In this document: positions 46,816-57,235 of the stretch, one piece after another
Position numbering within the stretch: position 1 is the stretch's first letter
Layout of the letters: every line of letters begins with the position of its first letter
Origin: Prorocentrum cordatum
Taxonomy: Eukaryota > Sar > Dinophyceae > Prorocentrales > Prorocentraceae
DNA length: 64,000 bases
Assembly (NCBI GenBank): GCA_963575745.1
Contig: CAUYUJ010014761.1
Location: 98,651 to 162,650, forward strand
Direction: 5' to 3'
Notes under the pieces: model-generated
What the model saw: only the letters and a program-made list of their open reading frames with translations
The model's database searches: none
What the model was told of the DNA's origin: nothing
Program-made: the position numbers and the translations under genes

Positions 46816-47430
46816 GCAAAGCTGAGGGGAGAACGGCAACCAAGAGACGAGCTGCCACACGAGCGCGAGCGAACGTAACGAACCGTCAGACAGCTAAGCA
46901 CGACGCGGTAACATATCGAATGGAACTCGCAAACAAGGGTCCACGACCCGAGAATCCAGACCATGACGGGCCGTCGAAACGCAAAGTGCAATGACAACAA
47001 AACCCAATGACCCAGAGACGCGTGGATTTTCTCGCTTCGGCCAGTGGCTCCCTACTGCGGCCACTCTAGACTGAGAAGGACACGACTGAGCATGCTGGGA
47101 ACTTGGCGATGCGCGCGACGATGAAGGCGTCGACCGCGAGCACCGCCCAGCATCCCGGGCCCTCTCCAGGGCCGCCGCCCAGGTCCTCCTCCTCCTCCAC
47201 CTCCTCCATGGCCGCCACCGCCAAGTCCAGCCCGCCGCCGCGGCCGGCCCGTCCCAACGGCGCTCCCGTCCCCACGGCGCTCCTCCTCCTCCTCCTGCTC
47301 CTCCTCCTCTTCTTCCTCTTGTTCCCCCCCTCTGAACAGACCCTCCCTGTCGCACCCCCCGACGTGTTGGTAGGGCTGGCCAGGCGTTTCACCTGAGACT
47401 TTCTCGCCATTTGTGACCCTGAAGCCCTAA
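46816..47430. other. Unassigned sequence
   Basis: Contains CCTCCTCC-rich short runs at 47190-47210 and 47283-47310. Open frames lack motifs; no gene recognised. Confidence 0.4.
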
Positions 47431-47479
47431 CATTTGAAATCTGCAACGGCTCAAACAAAAAACGGAGGGCGTACAAGTT

Positions 47480-47875
47480 CGAGATGTGGTTCTCGCCTTC
47501 GCGTCGCGCACATTCATATTACACATGTACGACAATTTGTTTCAACGATGGAGGGCGGGTGTTCGAAATGTGGCTCTCGCCTGAGAGTCGCGCGCATTCG
47601 TCTTGCAACATTGCTTTTGCCTTGGCGTTGCGTGCGCTCGTGTTAAGCGTTTGCAGCAGTTTCAAAGGTTCGTGACATTGAAGTCCCAGTAAAGGTGTTC
47701 TGGTAGGATTCAGCACTCTCAGGCCGCAGCAGTCACGTTGGTTTGCGGCGTTGAGACCCCAGGCGTGATATTCTGGCACGATTCAGGATTGCCAGGGCAT
47801 GCAACTGTAACGTTGCTTTGCGGCGTTGAAATCCCAAGAATGATGGTTTGGCACGAGTGAAGATTCCCAGACGGT
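47480..47875. repeat. Short tandem duplications, units about 90 and 75 bp
   Basis: GAGATGTGGTTCTCGCCTTC at 47480 pairs with GAAATGTGGCTCTCGCCTGA at 47567. Then ATTGAAGTCCCAGTAAAG, GTTGAGACCCCAGGCGTGAT and GTTGAAATCCCAAGAATGAT start three units at about 47679, 47752 and 47824, each continuing TGG(T/C)A(C/G)GA and ending near CCAGG. Confidence 0.7.
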
Positions 47876-48077
47876 TGTCTGTAATTGGGGCACTTCCCGC
47901 AATTCTGGGGGATCCCAAACCCGTGTGGTGACAGACCGTGCAGTGACCTTGGAACCCCAAGAGACCTCGACCGCACGGTCCGTCACCGCACGGTCTTGGG
48001 ACACTGGAGGCCCCTGCCGCCCGAGACGTCCTCCGAGAGGGACTCGAGTCCCAAACCCGTGCGGTGACCCCACATGT
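47876..48077. other. Unassigned sequence with CCCGTGYGGTGAC words
   Basis: CCCAAACCCGTGTGGTGAC near 47916 and CCCAAACCCGTGCGGTGAC near 48050 are near-identical; CCGCACGGTC occurs twice between them. Confidence 0.5.
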
Positions 48078-48145
48078 CTGGGAGGAGGAGGAGGAGGAGG
48101 AGGAGGAGGAGGAGAAAGAAGAGGAGGAGGAGGAGGAGGTATAGG
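48078..48145. repeat. (GGA)n tract
   Basis: GGA triplets with AAGAA interruption. Confidence 0.9.
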
Positions 48146-48389
48146 GGGAGAAGGAGACGCAGTAAGACGAGCAGGAAAACGAGACAGGTGAGGAGACAGA
48201 TGAGGCGAGCAAAACTCACCACACGGTGTGGTCACCACTCCTTCTGAGGGCCCTTCCCGCACTCCTCTGGCCTCGCCAGGTTTCTTCGGCCCGGCACTGG
48301 CCCGACCTCCTCTCTGCCCTGGGGCCCCCTGCCTGGCCTCTCACGCCCGCACCCTTTCCATAACTTTCTCCTCCGGGCACCCCTCGCCC

Positions 48390-49400
48390 CGCCACTCTCG
48401 GCCTGGACGCCGATCTCTTCTTGACCCCCCCCACACCACCCCGCCGTCTTCTTCCCCGAGCACCCCTCGCCCCGTCTCGGCCTGGGTCTTCCGCCTGGAA
48501 CCGACCCCGTCGCCGTGACCTGGCCCCCTACCTCGTCGGACCTCCCCGCGCCCTCTCGACCCCCGTGCGCCTTTCTTTCATTTTCCGTCCAGAACCGACC
48601 CCGCCTTGGCTGCCTGGCCCCACACCTCATCTGACATCCGCGCCCTCTCAGTTCTCATCTTGAGTCCCCGTCACCCGCCACTTTCCGCTCGGAACCGACC
48701 CCGCCTTTCGTTTTCTTCTCGCAGCCCCCTCACCCACCATTTCCCGCCCAAAACCGGCTTCGCCTCTTTGACCTGGCCCCTACTCCGTCGGACACCCGCG
48801 CCACCGCAGTTCTCTTCTTGAAGCCCTTTTGCCCATTCATTTTCTGCCCGGGTCCGACCCCGCCTCTCTGGCCTGGCCCCCTACCTCATCGAACATCCGC
48901 GCCCTCTCAATTATCATCTTGAAGAGCCCTCACTCCGCCAATTTCCGCCGGGAATCGACCCCGCCTTTCGTTTTCTTCTCGCACTCGCCTCGCCCAACCA
49001 TTTGCCGCTCAGAACCAGCCCCGCCTCTCTTGACCTGGACAACACCTCGTCTAACACCCTCGCCTCCTCAGTCCCTTCCTGAAGCCCTCTTACCCTCGCA
49101 TTTCCCGCCCGGATCCGACCCCGCCTCCGCCTCTCTTGACCTGGCCAATACCTCGTCTGACACCCTCGCCTCCTCTGTCCCTTTCTGAAGCCCTCTTACC
49201 CTCCCATTTTCCGCCCGGGTCCGACCCCGCCTCTCTGACCTGGCCCCCTAGCTGGTCTGACACCCGCGCCCCTTCAATTCGTTTCCGCCCAGAACGGGCC
49301 CCGCCTCTGTGACCTGCCCCCTAGCTGATCTGACGCCCGCGCCCCCGCAGTTCTCATCGTGAAGCCCTCTCATCCTGCAACTTCCTGGCATGCAGCATTG
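48390..49400. repeat. Minisatellite built on GACCCCGCCTCTCTGACCTGG
   Basis: The phrase (G/A)ACCGACCCCGCC / GGTCCGACCCCGCC followed by TGACCTGGCCCC(C)TA and GACACCCGCGCCC recurs roughly every 60 or 100 bp at about 48594, 48692, 48755, 48850, 48954, 49012, 49112, 49220 and 49292. Between repeats lie TTTCCGCCCGG and TCATCTTGAAG(C)CC blocks. Non-coding. Confidence 0.8.
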
Positions 49401-49615
49401 CTGAAGGTAGCTCCAGTCTGCAGGTGCTGGAACAAACAAAAAAACTCCTCCTCCTCCCAAGCGATCCTCAGGGAAACTCCTTCAACTGGAATGAATGGAT
49501 GGTGTGGATGAACTTGTTGAGGCGTGGCGTCTTGGCTTCGGGCCTGTTAATTCAAATGCGGTGAAGCTCGGTCGGGGAATACATGGCCCATTGGAGTGCT
49601 CTGGGTAGGGGCAAC

Positions 49616-50008
49616 TTATTCCAAAGCGCCCTGCAGATAACATGGCGGCCAGGGTGACCGACTTGAACACTTGCCCATAAGGGCTCGAAGTCGTGTGTCC
49701 GATTCTGCTATGAACCATGTGATGCCTTGGGTGTCTGTGATCTGCAGGGTGATTGCATCGAATTGATCGAAGACTGGCGGGGCAAATCCAGGACCCATGC
49801 GTACTTGAGTGGCGTATTGGACGTACCGCGAGGGTGTGGTGACCCGGATGTCGCCCCGTGCTTCCGAAAGGACCATGAGGTAAGGCCGGCACGGCGCATC
49901 AAGGATGCGCATGCCAACCGCTACATCATGCAGCTCATGATGCAAGAACGCACTGCCGACAGAAATGTCAACGTGCAAAGATGCCCACCTTTGCCGCCCC
50001 GGTACGTA
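49616..50008 (-). pseudogene. Coding-like fragment, unrecognised
   Basis: The minus-strand frame from 50008 (after a TGA at 50009-50011) to 49616 begins YVPGRQRWASLHVDISVGSA and has a balanced, globular-protein-like composition (ELHDVAVGMRILDA, RYVQYATQVRMGPGF, DAITLQITDTQGITWF), unlike the neighbouring artefact frames. Near 49,690 coding character seems to pass to another frame (YGQVFKSVTLAAML), suggesting a frameshift or splice site. I do not recognise a family. It could be an exon or a decayed gene. Confidence 0.35.
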
Positions 50009-50011
50009 TCA

Positions 50012-50395
50012 CGCAGCCCATAGCGTGTTGACACGGAGATCAACACGTAGACTGAGCACGCATATCTGGCGCGATATGTTCGCCACAACGTAGAACAAGA
50101 CGTGCCGAGCCAACACAACGTGTTAACACTGACGTTTTGAACACGGTTGGTGTTGCGTTTCAACACGGTCTTATCAACGCAACTAACATGCCCACGCTGA
50201 CACTATGATGGCTCTGGGGTCGGCGGCAGTGGCGGCAGCCTTTAGATGATCTCCGTCCCCACCACGAAGCCTTGGCCCCGCTGTCCGACCTGTCCTCTCG
50301 AGGTGGAGCTGGATGCCGTCGAGGGCGTAGGCTGGCAGCGATGAGAAACCCTTGCCGACTGTGATTGGAGGAGATCTGACGCTGCTGACCAGCAG
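50012..50395. other. Unassigned sequence
   Basis: GTGTTGACACGG, ATCAACACG, CGTGTTAACAC and TTGAACACGG words recur between 50026 and 50175; they are partly palindromic. No gene recognised. Confidence 0.45.
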
Positions 50396-50399
50396 TGGT

Positions 50400-50565
50400 G
50401 GGGGAGAGAGAGAGAGAGACAGAGAGAAAAAACATATACACATACATAGACACATACACATATATGTACAGGTATTTAGATACACGAGAACATAGACACA
50501 TATGTACACCTGGAAAGAGGGAGAGAGAGAGCGGGGGAGAGAAAGAGAGAGAGAGAGAGAGGATG
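50400..50565. repeat. (GA)n runs with ACATA-rich spacer
   Basis: GA runs at 50405-50428 and 50520-50562 with CATATACACATACATA-type sequence between. Confidence 0.85.
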
Positions 50566-50879
50566 ACGAGAAGTTAAGGAACACGACTGATACTTGAGCG
50601 ACGAAAAGAAGCGCGTCTTACGCCAGGTGACATGGCGCCCTTCCACCGCAGCTTACGCGGGCCGCCATCGCGGCACGCCAAATTGGAGACGAGGGCGCTC
50701 ACATACGCGGGCAACTTACGCGCGAATGACGGCGTAATCGAAGCCGCTTTTATTGTTGCGTCGCCCTCTTGTGTGGACGAGACAGGCGGGTCGTGCGATG
50801 TCAGAGGCGGCCCTCGGGGATCCTCGGGCTGCCCCCGTTCTGCTCGGCTGCCCGACCGCTCCTCGGGGGGCCTGCGCAG
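50566..50879. other. Unassigned sequence
   Basis: No gene recognised. Confidence 0.4.
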
Positions 50880-51020
50880 AGCCAGACACTGCCAAGCAAT
50901 GTCGAGCAATGTCGAGCAACGCCAGGCGATGCTAAGCAACGCCACGCACTGACCAGGAGCGCCAAACAGTGCCATGCAATGCCAAGCAACGGTTCCAAGC
51001 AGTGCCACGCAATGCCTTGA
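50880..51020. repeat. Degenerate GCCAAGCAATG satellite
   Basis: Words GCCAAGCAATG, GTCGAGCAATG, GCCACGCACTG and GCCATGCAATG repeat every 10-11 bp; reverse-complement counterpart of the repeat at 3945-4195. Confidence 0.65.
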
Positions 51021-51300
51021 ATTTCATTCCTCGGAACTGCCATGACTGGCCTGGGAAGAAAGACAGCCCCTCTGGTTACTCTCCTGGTTACACGAAGCAG
51101 ACGCATTCGCATTGCGCCAGCAAGTGTAAACTGTGTGCGCCCGTGCGACGCGAGGTATCGAAACGATCAAGGAAGCAATGCGCATACCCGTCAAGAGAAC
51201 AGTGTTCAGATCCGTCCAGAAAGGGCCGAACGGTCCGTCCAGATCGTTAGACCCTCTCCTAGTTCTGCCTCTTTCTGTCCCCTTCGTTCCCCCAATATCT
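51021..51300. other. Unassigned sequence
   Basis: No gene recognised. Confidence 0.4.
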
Positions 51301-51309
51301 CTTTGTGTT

Positions 51310-51517
51310 GTCTCTCTCTCTCTCTGTTGTATGTGTTGTCTTTCCCTTTTTGTTGTCTCCCTCTGTCTTCGATTAACATATGCTATTTGATATTTCGTAT
51401 GCTAGTTCTCTCTATCTCGATGTATATATGTATATATATATATACATAGAAGGCTCCACCCCATCACTCTCTCTCTCTCTCGCTCTCTCTTTCTCTGTAC
51501 ATATATATATAAATATG

Positions 51518-51549
<32 letters not shown>

Positions 51550-51790
51550 TTCACTCTTCCTTTACAGTCTATGGTTTCGCTGTCTCTCTCTCTATCTTTC
51601 GTTCTCTCTCTCTCTGCCTTTCTGAATGTGTGGGTCTATGTATATATAAAGATATCGATATCTAAGTTCTATCTGTCAATCATAGTTTGTTCTCTCTCTC
51701 TCCTTCTCTCTCATTCTCATTCGGCACCCATCTCTCTCATGTTCTCCCCCCTCTCTTGTACTCTCTCTCTCTCTCTGTCTTATACAATCA
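51310..51790. repeat. CT and TA microsatellite cluster
   Basis: CTCTCTCT runs near 51312, 51470, 51583 and 51760 alternate with TATATATA runs near 51425, 51502 and 51520-51550. Confidence 0.9.
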
Positions 51791-51794
51791 AGAT

Positions 51795-52154
51795 CTAGCC
51801 ACGAGAAAACTCGCATAAGGAACGATCCCCACCTGTCCAAAGCGAGTCATCTACCTCCTGTTCGGGCCAGACAGAGAACCGTGGCAACACCGAAAACACC
51901 TTCCAAGTCGAACGTGCCCCATGTAACCGACTCGGGGAACCCTGAGCCCAAACACGTACTCCGGATTCCCAAATAAGGGAGAGGTCACATTGGGCGGGGG
52001 TCTGACTCGAGCTGTCTTGGAGAGTTCCCAGGGTCTGGGCAAAAGGCCGCCCTTTCATGGTTGGTCTGGGGGGTCTAAAACTGCTCGCCAGGCAAGATTG
52101 CGACCCCCTCCCTTTTATTACGACATCTGGAGCAAGCGTCCCTGGAGAAACCCA
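51795..52154. other. Unassigned sequence
   Basis: No gene recognised. Confidence 0.4.
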
Positions 52155-52310
52155 AGAAAGTACCGATACCGCTACTCCCCGGACCTCTCCCGGGGCGCGT
52201 TCTGACCAGGATTTCGAAGCGAATCGGGCGGTGCCGACGAGTGCCTCCCAGGAGGCCCCCAAAGGGGGAAAACGGGCAGAGGGCAGCGGCATCGGTACCC
52301 TTTCCTTCCT
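52155..52310 (+). repeat. Dispersed repeat family E, copy 2
   Basis: AGTACCGATACCGCTACTCC, TCTCCCGGGGCGCGTTCTGA, GGATTTCGAAGCGAATC, GCCTCCCAGGAGGCC, GGTACC. Same order as 18012-18190. Confidence 0.75.
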
Positions 52311-52558
52311 CTTTGTCTCGCGCTCACCTCCGCCGCCCTCCGCCCGCACTTCGTCAGCGGACCCGCCGCCCACGCCTTCCTCCGCCGGCCTTCCGCCCCC
52401 CAGGGGCGAGACACGCGCCGAAACCGGGGCCCCTGCTGGAGCGCACTCGCACCGCGCACTCGGGCCGACACTTCCGGCGACGTGGCTGTTTCGACTGGCG
52501 GCCCCAGGAGGTCTGGGACCCTCCACCTCGGGCGGCGCTTCATGGGGGGGCGATGCGT
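52311..52558. other. Unassigned sequence
   Basis: No gene recognised. Confidence 0.4.
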
Positions 52559-52559
52559 C

Positions 52560-52740
52560 AGGTTCGTGTCGCGCCGGCGTCGGCGCTGGTTTCTGACACC
52601 TCGGGGATCGTTCAACCTTGAACGATCGGCCGTTTCCGAAACGTCCAAATCGTTCCACATCGAACGATTCTGGGCCGCCCGCGGCGTTCAAAATTGAACG
52701 CCGCTGGCGGGGTCGCCTCCGGTCGACACGACACGAACCT
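52560..52740. mobile_element. Foldback element FB6 with four consecutive internal palindromes
   Basis: Terminal arms AGGTTCGTGTCG (52560-52571) and its exact complement (52729-52740) enclose four hairpins. These are GATCGTTCAA-CC-TTGAACGATC at 52606-52627, CGTTTC-C-GAAACG at 52631-52643, AATCGTTC with GAACGATT at 52648-52669, and GCGGCGTTCAA-AA-TTGAACGCCGC written by halves at 52681-52704. Three of the four share the GTTC/GAAC core. No coding capacity. The arrangement fits a cruciform-forming non-autonomous element; no target-site duplication was found. Confidence 0.78.
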
Positions 52741-52882
52741 ACCGTACACTGGGGGGGGGGCGGAGAAAGGTGCACTTCTCGAGCCCCAGAGGCCCCCTTC
52801 TGGGCCCATTGGGGCCCCTTGAAGGGCTCCAACGGGCTCCTTTTCTGCAACCCTCGCTGCCCCCCCTCTCGTCTGGCGGTGT

Positions 52883-53080
52883 TCGGAAACCCTGAACTCA
52901 AAAACGTTTTCATCTCTTGGGGGCGAATCGTTTACTTCCGCCGCCTTCCACCGCCTTCCGCCAGCTTCCGCCGGCGGAGGCGGCCTCGTCCTACTCCCGC
53001 CGACCTAACGCCGCGGCAGAGATGGCAGCTCCTTCGATCCTCAAAGGCAAGGCCTTCTCTGGAATGCCTCCTCCATCGCC
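52883..53080 (+). repeat. Dispersed repeat family G, copy 2
   Basis: AAACCCTGAACTCAAAAACG, TTCATCTCTTGG, ACTTCCGCCGCCTTCC, TCCTCAAAGGCAAGGCCTTC, TCTGGAATGCCTCC. Matches 44585-44775. Confidence 0.75.
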
Positions 53081-53380
53081 CCCCCCCCCGACGCTCAACC
53101 CCCCAGGGGTCGTTTGCCGTGCGGGTCGGTCTCCGATGGCCCCCCTGGGGGCCCGAAGAAGGCGGCGCCCCGGGGGGGCCGAGGGCGGGGGAACACGCAG
53201 GGACCGGGACGGAAACAGCCGACTCGCCGGGTGTCCGGGCATCCCGGCGCCCCGGCGGTGTCTTGCATCGGCGGCTGCGCCAGCGGAGCGGCGAGCAGCT
53301 CAGGGGGGGAGAGCACTACGCGTACGCGTCGGTCGGAAGAAGTGGGTGAAAACATGAGGTAGGAAAGCAAGGGAAATAGA
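53081..53380. other. Unassigned sequence
   Basis: No gene recognised. Confidence 0.4.
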
Positions 53381-53389
53381 TATGGTGGC

Positions 53390-53475
53390 ACGGGTTGGGT
53401 CGCGGGTTGGGTCGCAGGTGGGTCGACGATGGGTCGCGGGTGGGTCGCGGGTGGGTCGTGGGTGGGACGACGACG
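53390..53475. repeat. Short tandem GGGTCGCGGGTGGGTCG
   Basis: GGGTCGCGGGT and variants repeat about eight times immediately before the AAC tract. Confidence 0.8.
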
Positions 53476-53477
53476 AC

Positions 53478-53478
53478 A

Positions 53479-53528
<50 letters not shown>

Positions 53529-54118
53529 CCACAACAACAACAACAACAACAGCAACAACAACAACACCAACAACAACAACAGCCATAGCAACAGCAACAA
53601 CAACAACACCAACAACAACAACAACAACCACAGCAGCAGCAACAACAGCAGCAGCAACAACAACAACAACACCAACACCAACACCACCAACAACAACAAC
53701 AACACCAGCAACAGCAACAACAGCAACACCAACAGCAACAACAACAGCAGCAGCAACACCAACAACAGCAACAACAACAGCAACAACACCAACAGCAGCA
53801 ACAACAACATCAACAACAGCAACAACACCAACAGCAGCAACAACAACATCAACAGCAGCAACACCACTAATAACAGCAACAACAACAACAACACCAACAG
53901 CAACAACCGCCACAACAACAACAACAACAACAAAGGCAACGACAACAGCAACAACAACAACAACAGCAACATCAACAACACCAATAACAACACCAACAAC
54001 ACCAACAACACCACCAACACCAACACCAACACCAACACCAACACCAACACCACCAGCAACAACAACAACAACAACAATACTCACACCAACAACACCAACA
54101 GCAGCAACAACAACGCAA
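53478..54118. repeat. Long imperfect (AAC)n tract
   Basis: About 640 bp of AAC triplets with CAGCAGC, ACACC and CAT interruptions. Frames encode poly-Asn/Ser, poly-Gln or, on the other strand, poly-Val/Leu and are not credible proteins. It is the only A-rich triplet tract of the window. Confidence 0.95.
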
Positions 54119-54245
54119 CAAGCAGAATCCTCACCACGGATTCTCACTTTGGCCACGCACCCATGGACAACGAATGACCGTTCGGCCCCTTCGCTCTGAC
54201 TCGAAACATCGCCTCTAGACCATTTTTGAAGACTATTTCTAACAA
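54119..54245. other. Unassigned sequence
   Basis: Probably interior of the FB4 fragment that ends at 54277; AT-rich words TTTTTGAAGACTATTTC at 54219-54240 support this. Confidence 0.4.
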
Positions 54246-54277
54246 CTCCTCCTGTAGAGGGACAGGCCAGACTTAAG
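54246..54277. mobile_element. Foldback element family FB4, copy 3 (right end only)
   Basis: CCTCCTGTAGAGGGACAGGC then CAGACTTAA matches the right end of copy 1 and the reverse complement of the left end of copy 2. The left end was not found. Confidence 0.6.
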
Positions 54278-54754
54278 CTTACCTCGACAACCCCGAATCT
54301 CGAGCTCCTCTGTCGCCGCCTCCGACCATTTCCCTTGTCCTGTCTCCGACGATCTGCTCTTTTCGGCCACACGCAAGAGTGACCCTGGGCAAGAGTGACC
54401 TTTGGTGCGCGGCTTTTTGGGGGCCGCGGGGGGACCAACACACAAGCGCGGAAGACCCCCCTGCCGCCTCGCGTTCGGCGATCGCGAGGCCCCAATGAGC
54501 CCGCACCAAAAGTCACTCTGGCGAAGGGTCACTCCTAAAAGCAATCGATCTTTCTTCAGTGGGCGGCCGCAGAGGTCCCGGCCTCTCCCCCGGGGTGCTC
54601 TTGCGCCCCGGGGGCGTTCCCTGATAGCTCCAGGGCCCGAAAGCGGGTGCCAACGCCCGACATCTAAGACAAACCGCTGGCAGACCTAAACCATGTCGCC
54701 GGAAACCTGAGACTGTCGTCGCCTCCACAGTGAGGGGCAACGATATGGGGGGAC
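54278..54754. other. Unassigned sequence
   Basis: AAGAGTGACC(C/T)T occurs at 54365 and 54391. No gene recognised. Confidence 0.4.
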
Positions 54755-54917
54755 TGGCATAGGGGGGAACACATCGGCCTGGAATCGGCGATACATCGCC
54801 GATAGATCGGCGATGAACCCCCGATAAAGAATCTGCGCGTTCCTGGGCAGGTTGGTGCTATCGGGCCCCTATCGGCGATCAATGGACGATTGGGGATCAA
54901 TGCATCCCCCCTATGCC
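54755..54917. mobile_element. Foldback element FB7 (family C, copy 2)
   Basis: GGCATAGGGGGGA at 54755 and its complement at 54905-54917 form 13-bp terminal arms. The interior holds CGGCGATACATCGCCG (palindromic) and GGGCCCCTATCGGCGATCAA, shared with 27240-27420. Length 163 bp; no clear target-site duplication. Confidence 0.65.
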
Positions 54918-55490
54918 TACAGTGGGGGCCTGACCACAAGAAACCTTCGACAAGAAACCCAACCCTGAGACCCCAGGACGTCCATCGATTCTTGGTGTGG
55001 GAGCGTCACGCATACCAAAACCGTCGGAACCCAAGAGAAACCCAGGGCACCCTGGAGGCAGGCAGAGAGTTTCTTGGCATGGCCCTTCTCCACTGTATCC
55101 CTCCCCATCGTTGCCCCTGACGCAAGCTTCCCTTGGCCCCGTCGGGCACCGCCGCGGGCTGCGCTGGCGGCTGCACCACCCTCGGCGCGCTGGGCTGTGG
55201 CGGGGGCGGGGCGGCCGCCGCCGGCGCCGCGAGTGCCTCGGGGGACAGGGTGCTTCCGCTCTGCGGGCTCTGCCGCGAGACTCTTCGAGGCGACGCGAAT
55301 CACCCCAGGGCAGGAGGAAACCAAGACAACGATGACATCGGGCAGGGATGCCTCGGGAATCTCTGAGATCCGCCGGTTTGGGAGGACGTGTCGGGCGCCG
55401 CGGCCTTCCTCTCAGAGCGTTCCGGACCGGGGATCTCCTGACCAGGGTCGATCCGGACCTGGGGCAATCAGGATATATCCTGCAACATCC
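54918..55490. other. Unassigned sequence
   Basis: No gene recognised. TCCTGCA words recur just left of the element at 55495. Confidence 0.4.
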
Positions 55491-55494
55491 TGCA

Positions 55495-55670
55495 ATTGGG
55501 CGTTGCTTAAGGGGGGGTCATAAATGGGGGGGTCAGAAACGGTCCCCTTTCGTGCCCCTTTCGGGCCCCTCCGGAGCCCCAGGGGGCTCGTTCAGGCACC
55601 GTTTGGGTACCTTTTCGGACCACCCGCGACACCCCCCCATTTATGACCCCCCCATTACGCAACGCCCAAT
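55495..55670. mobile_element. Foldback element FB8 with 3-bp target-site duplication
   Basis: Left arm ATTGGGCGTTGC then GGGGGGGTCATAAATGGGGG; right arm on the other strand ATTGGGCGTTGC then GGGGGGGTCATAAATGGGGG. The arms pair over about 41 bp except for a 5-bp block (TTAAG versus GTAAT). GCA flanks both sides (55492-55494 and 55671-55673). The interior (about 95 bp) is GC-rich and non-coding. The near-perfect arms suggest a recent insertion. Confidence 0.85.
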
Positions 55671-55679
55671 GCAAGATCC

Positions 55680-56850
55680 TGCGCCCAAGCCCGGGTCCAT
55701 GCGACCCTGGCCCTGCAGGATCCTGCAAGATCTGGCGTTCCGACTGACCTCCGTTTGCACTGGCGAACTGGCTACGTCTCAAGGCCCCCGACTGGAATAT
55801 CTCCAAGAGCGTTCCAGAACGCTCTGGAACGGAGTTTTTCTTGCCTCGGCCCGCCCGGCTCGGGCAGGGGGGGGCGAGCATGTCGCGCGCGGTGGGCCTG
55901 GTCCTGGCGGTGGTGGGGGGGCAGGCGCAGATGCATTTTTGGCGTCGCAGCCACGCGCCCCGCGGCGCGGCGTATGGAGTGAAGGTCGAACATATGTGGG
56001 CGCGCGGGCCGCGCCAGCTCGCGCATCGTGGAGAAGCGGGATCCACCCATAGGGGATCAGACGGCAACGCTCGCGACGGGGCAGTCGCGAAGGGAACGCG
56101 AGAAAGGGAACAAAAAAGAGGAAACCGACAGGGAGTGAAGAGGCCACGCTGTGGACAAAGAGACGGGACGGACAGTGACAGACTGAGTCGAAAAGCGTTG
56201 CGGAGCTGATTGCAACGGCGCTGTCAGGGAGAGGGAGCAAGGCAGCTCGCGGGCAATGCATGGAGGTCAGGCAGCGAGGCCATGAAGGCCAGGCGCAGGT
56301 AAATCAACCGGCGTAGCAGGCCGACGCAGCGCGCAGCGGAGGATGGGGCGGACCGGCGGCGGCGGCGCGGCAGCTATCCCGAGATGGGGCCGAAACGTTA
56401 GAGGGGGAAGGCAGCGGTAGTCGGACTCAATGCGAGGGCGCGCCACGTCCCAGACGACCTCAGAGAGACGAGGCAGGGTGGCCAGGACGGGCAGGGCTGG
56501 CGACTGGCGGCCTCAAACGCGCGGACACGGTTGGGGGCGACCGGAGTGTGAAAGATGACGACCGGGGTATGAAAGGGCCAGGTCGGTTCCATGGCTTGAT
56601 GGAATCCAGGATCTCAACGAGGAAGGCAGCAGGTCTGATAATAATCCCCTGGGGATAATGAAGCTTGGGGCTCGGGGGGGGGAGTGAATGTCTCGGCGGT
56701 CGGCCGCAGCCGGCGCGGGGGAATCGCGACGCAGGGGAGGGGTGCGGGAACGGCAGTGGTCGGAGAGCAGGCGTTTGCTCCAGGCGACCTAGAGGAAAGC
56801 ACGGAGGTCGTCGGCCGAGCATGCAACGGGGTCGATCAGAAGGGGGCGCA
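55680..56850. other. Unassigned sequence
   Basis: TCCTGCAGGATCCTGCAAGAT-type words lie around 55670-55730. Open frames on both strands lack conserved motifs. No gene recognised. Confidence 0.4.
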
Positions 56851-56851
56851 T

Positions 56852-57235
56852 TTATCTCCAACGGGACCTGGCGAAGATCTGCCAAGCGACCCGACCGTGG
56901 CCGCGCTGGCTGACCGCCATGAAGCGTTGAACGAGTACTGGGTGGGAGGCGACCTCGCAGGTCCAGGCCCCCATGTCAGCCCAATCGATCGCAAACTGTC
57001 GCTCCCCCACGTCCTGGCACATTCTCATTGCTGCTGCGTTCATAGTAGGAAAACTGTTTGGGCTTAATGGGCTGCTCTTCGTGTCTCCCAGGCAACATGA
57101 GCATCGGAAGCTGGCCAGCCTTCTCCTTCACCGTCTTCTGCCAGTCTTCTCCCTTGGCGCGCACCGCATCAAGAAATGCCACGACGCATGCGACAAGATC
57201 GGCCGACACTTGCTCGGCACTTGATTTCTCTGTCT
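56852..57235 (-). pseudogene. Coding-like fragment in two overlapping frames, unrecognised
   Basis: On the minus strand QVSADLVACVVAFLDAVRAK continues through GEDWQKTVKEKAGQLPMLML to KPKQFSYYERSS near 57040. A second frame, from 57043 to 56852, reads MNAAAMRMCQDVGERQFAID then WADMGAWTCEVASHPVLVQR. Both have protein-like composition and together suggest one product broken by a frameshift near 57,040. No family is recognised. Confidence 0.3.

Noticed and set aside
48390-49400. CRISPR-like array of repeats and spacers
   Set aside because: Repeats are diverged, spacing is irregular, spacers are themselves related, no cas genes are present, and the genome is eukaryotic.
53095-54516. 473-codon minus-strand frame rich in Val
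   Set aside because: It is the GTT reading of the AAC tract, without a domain.
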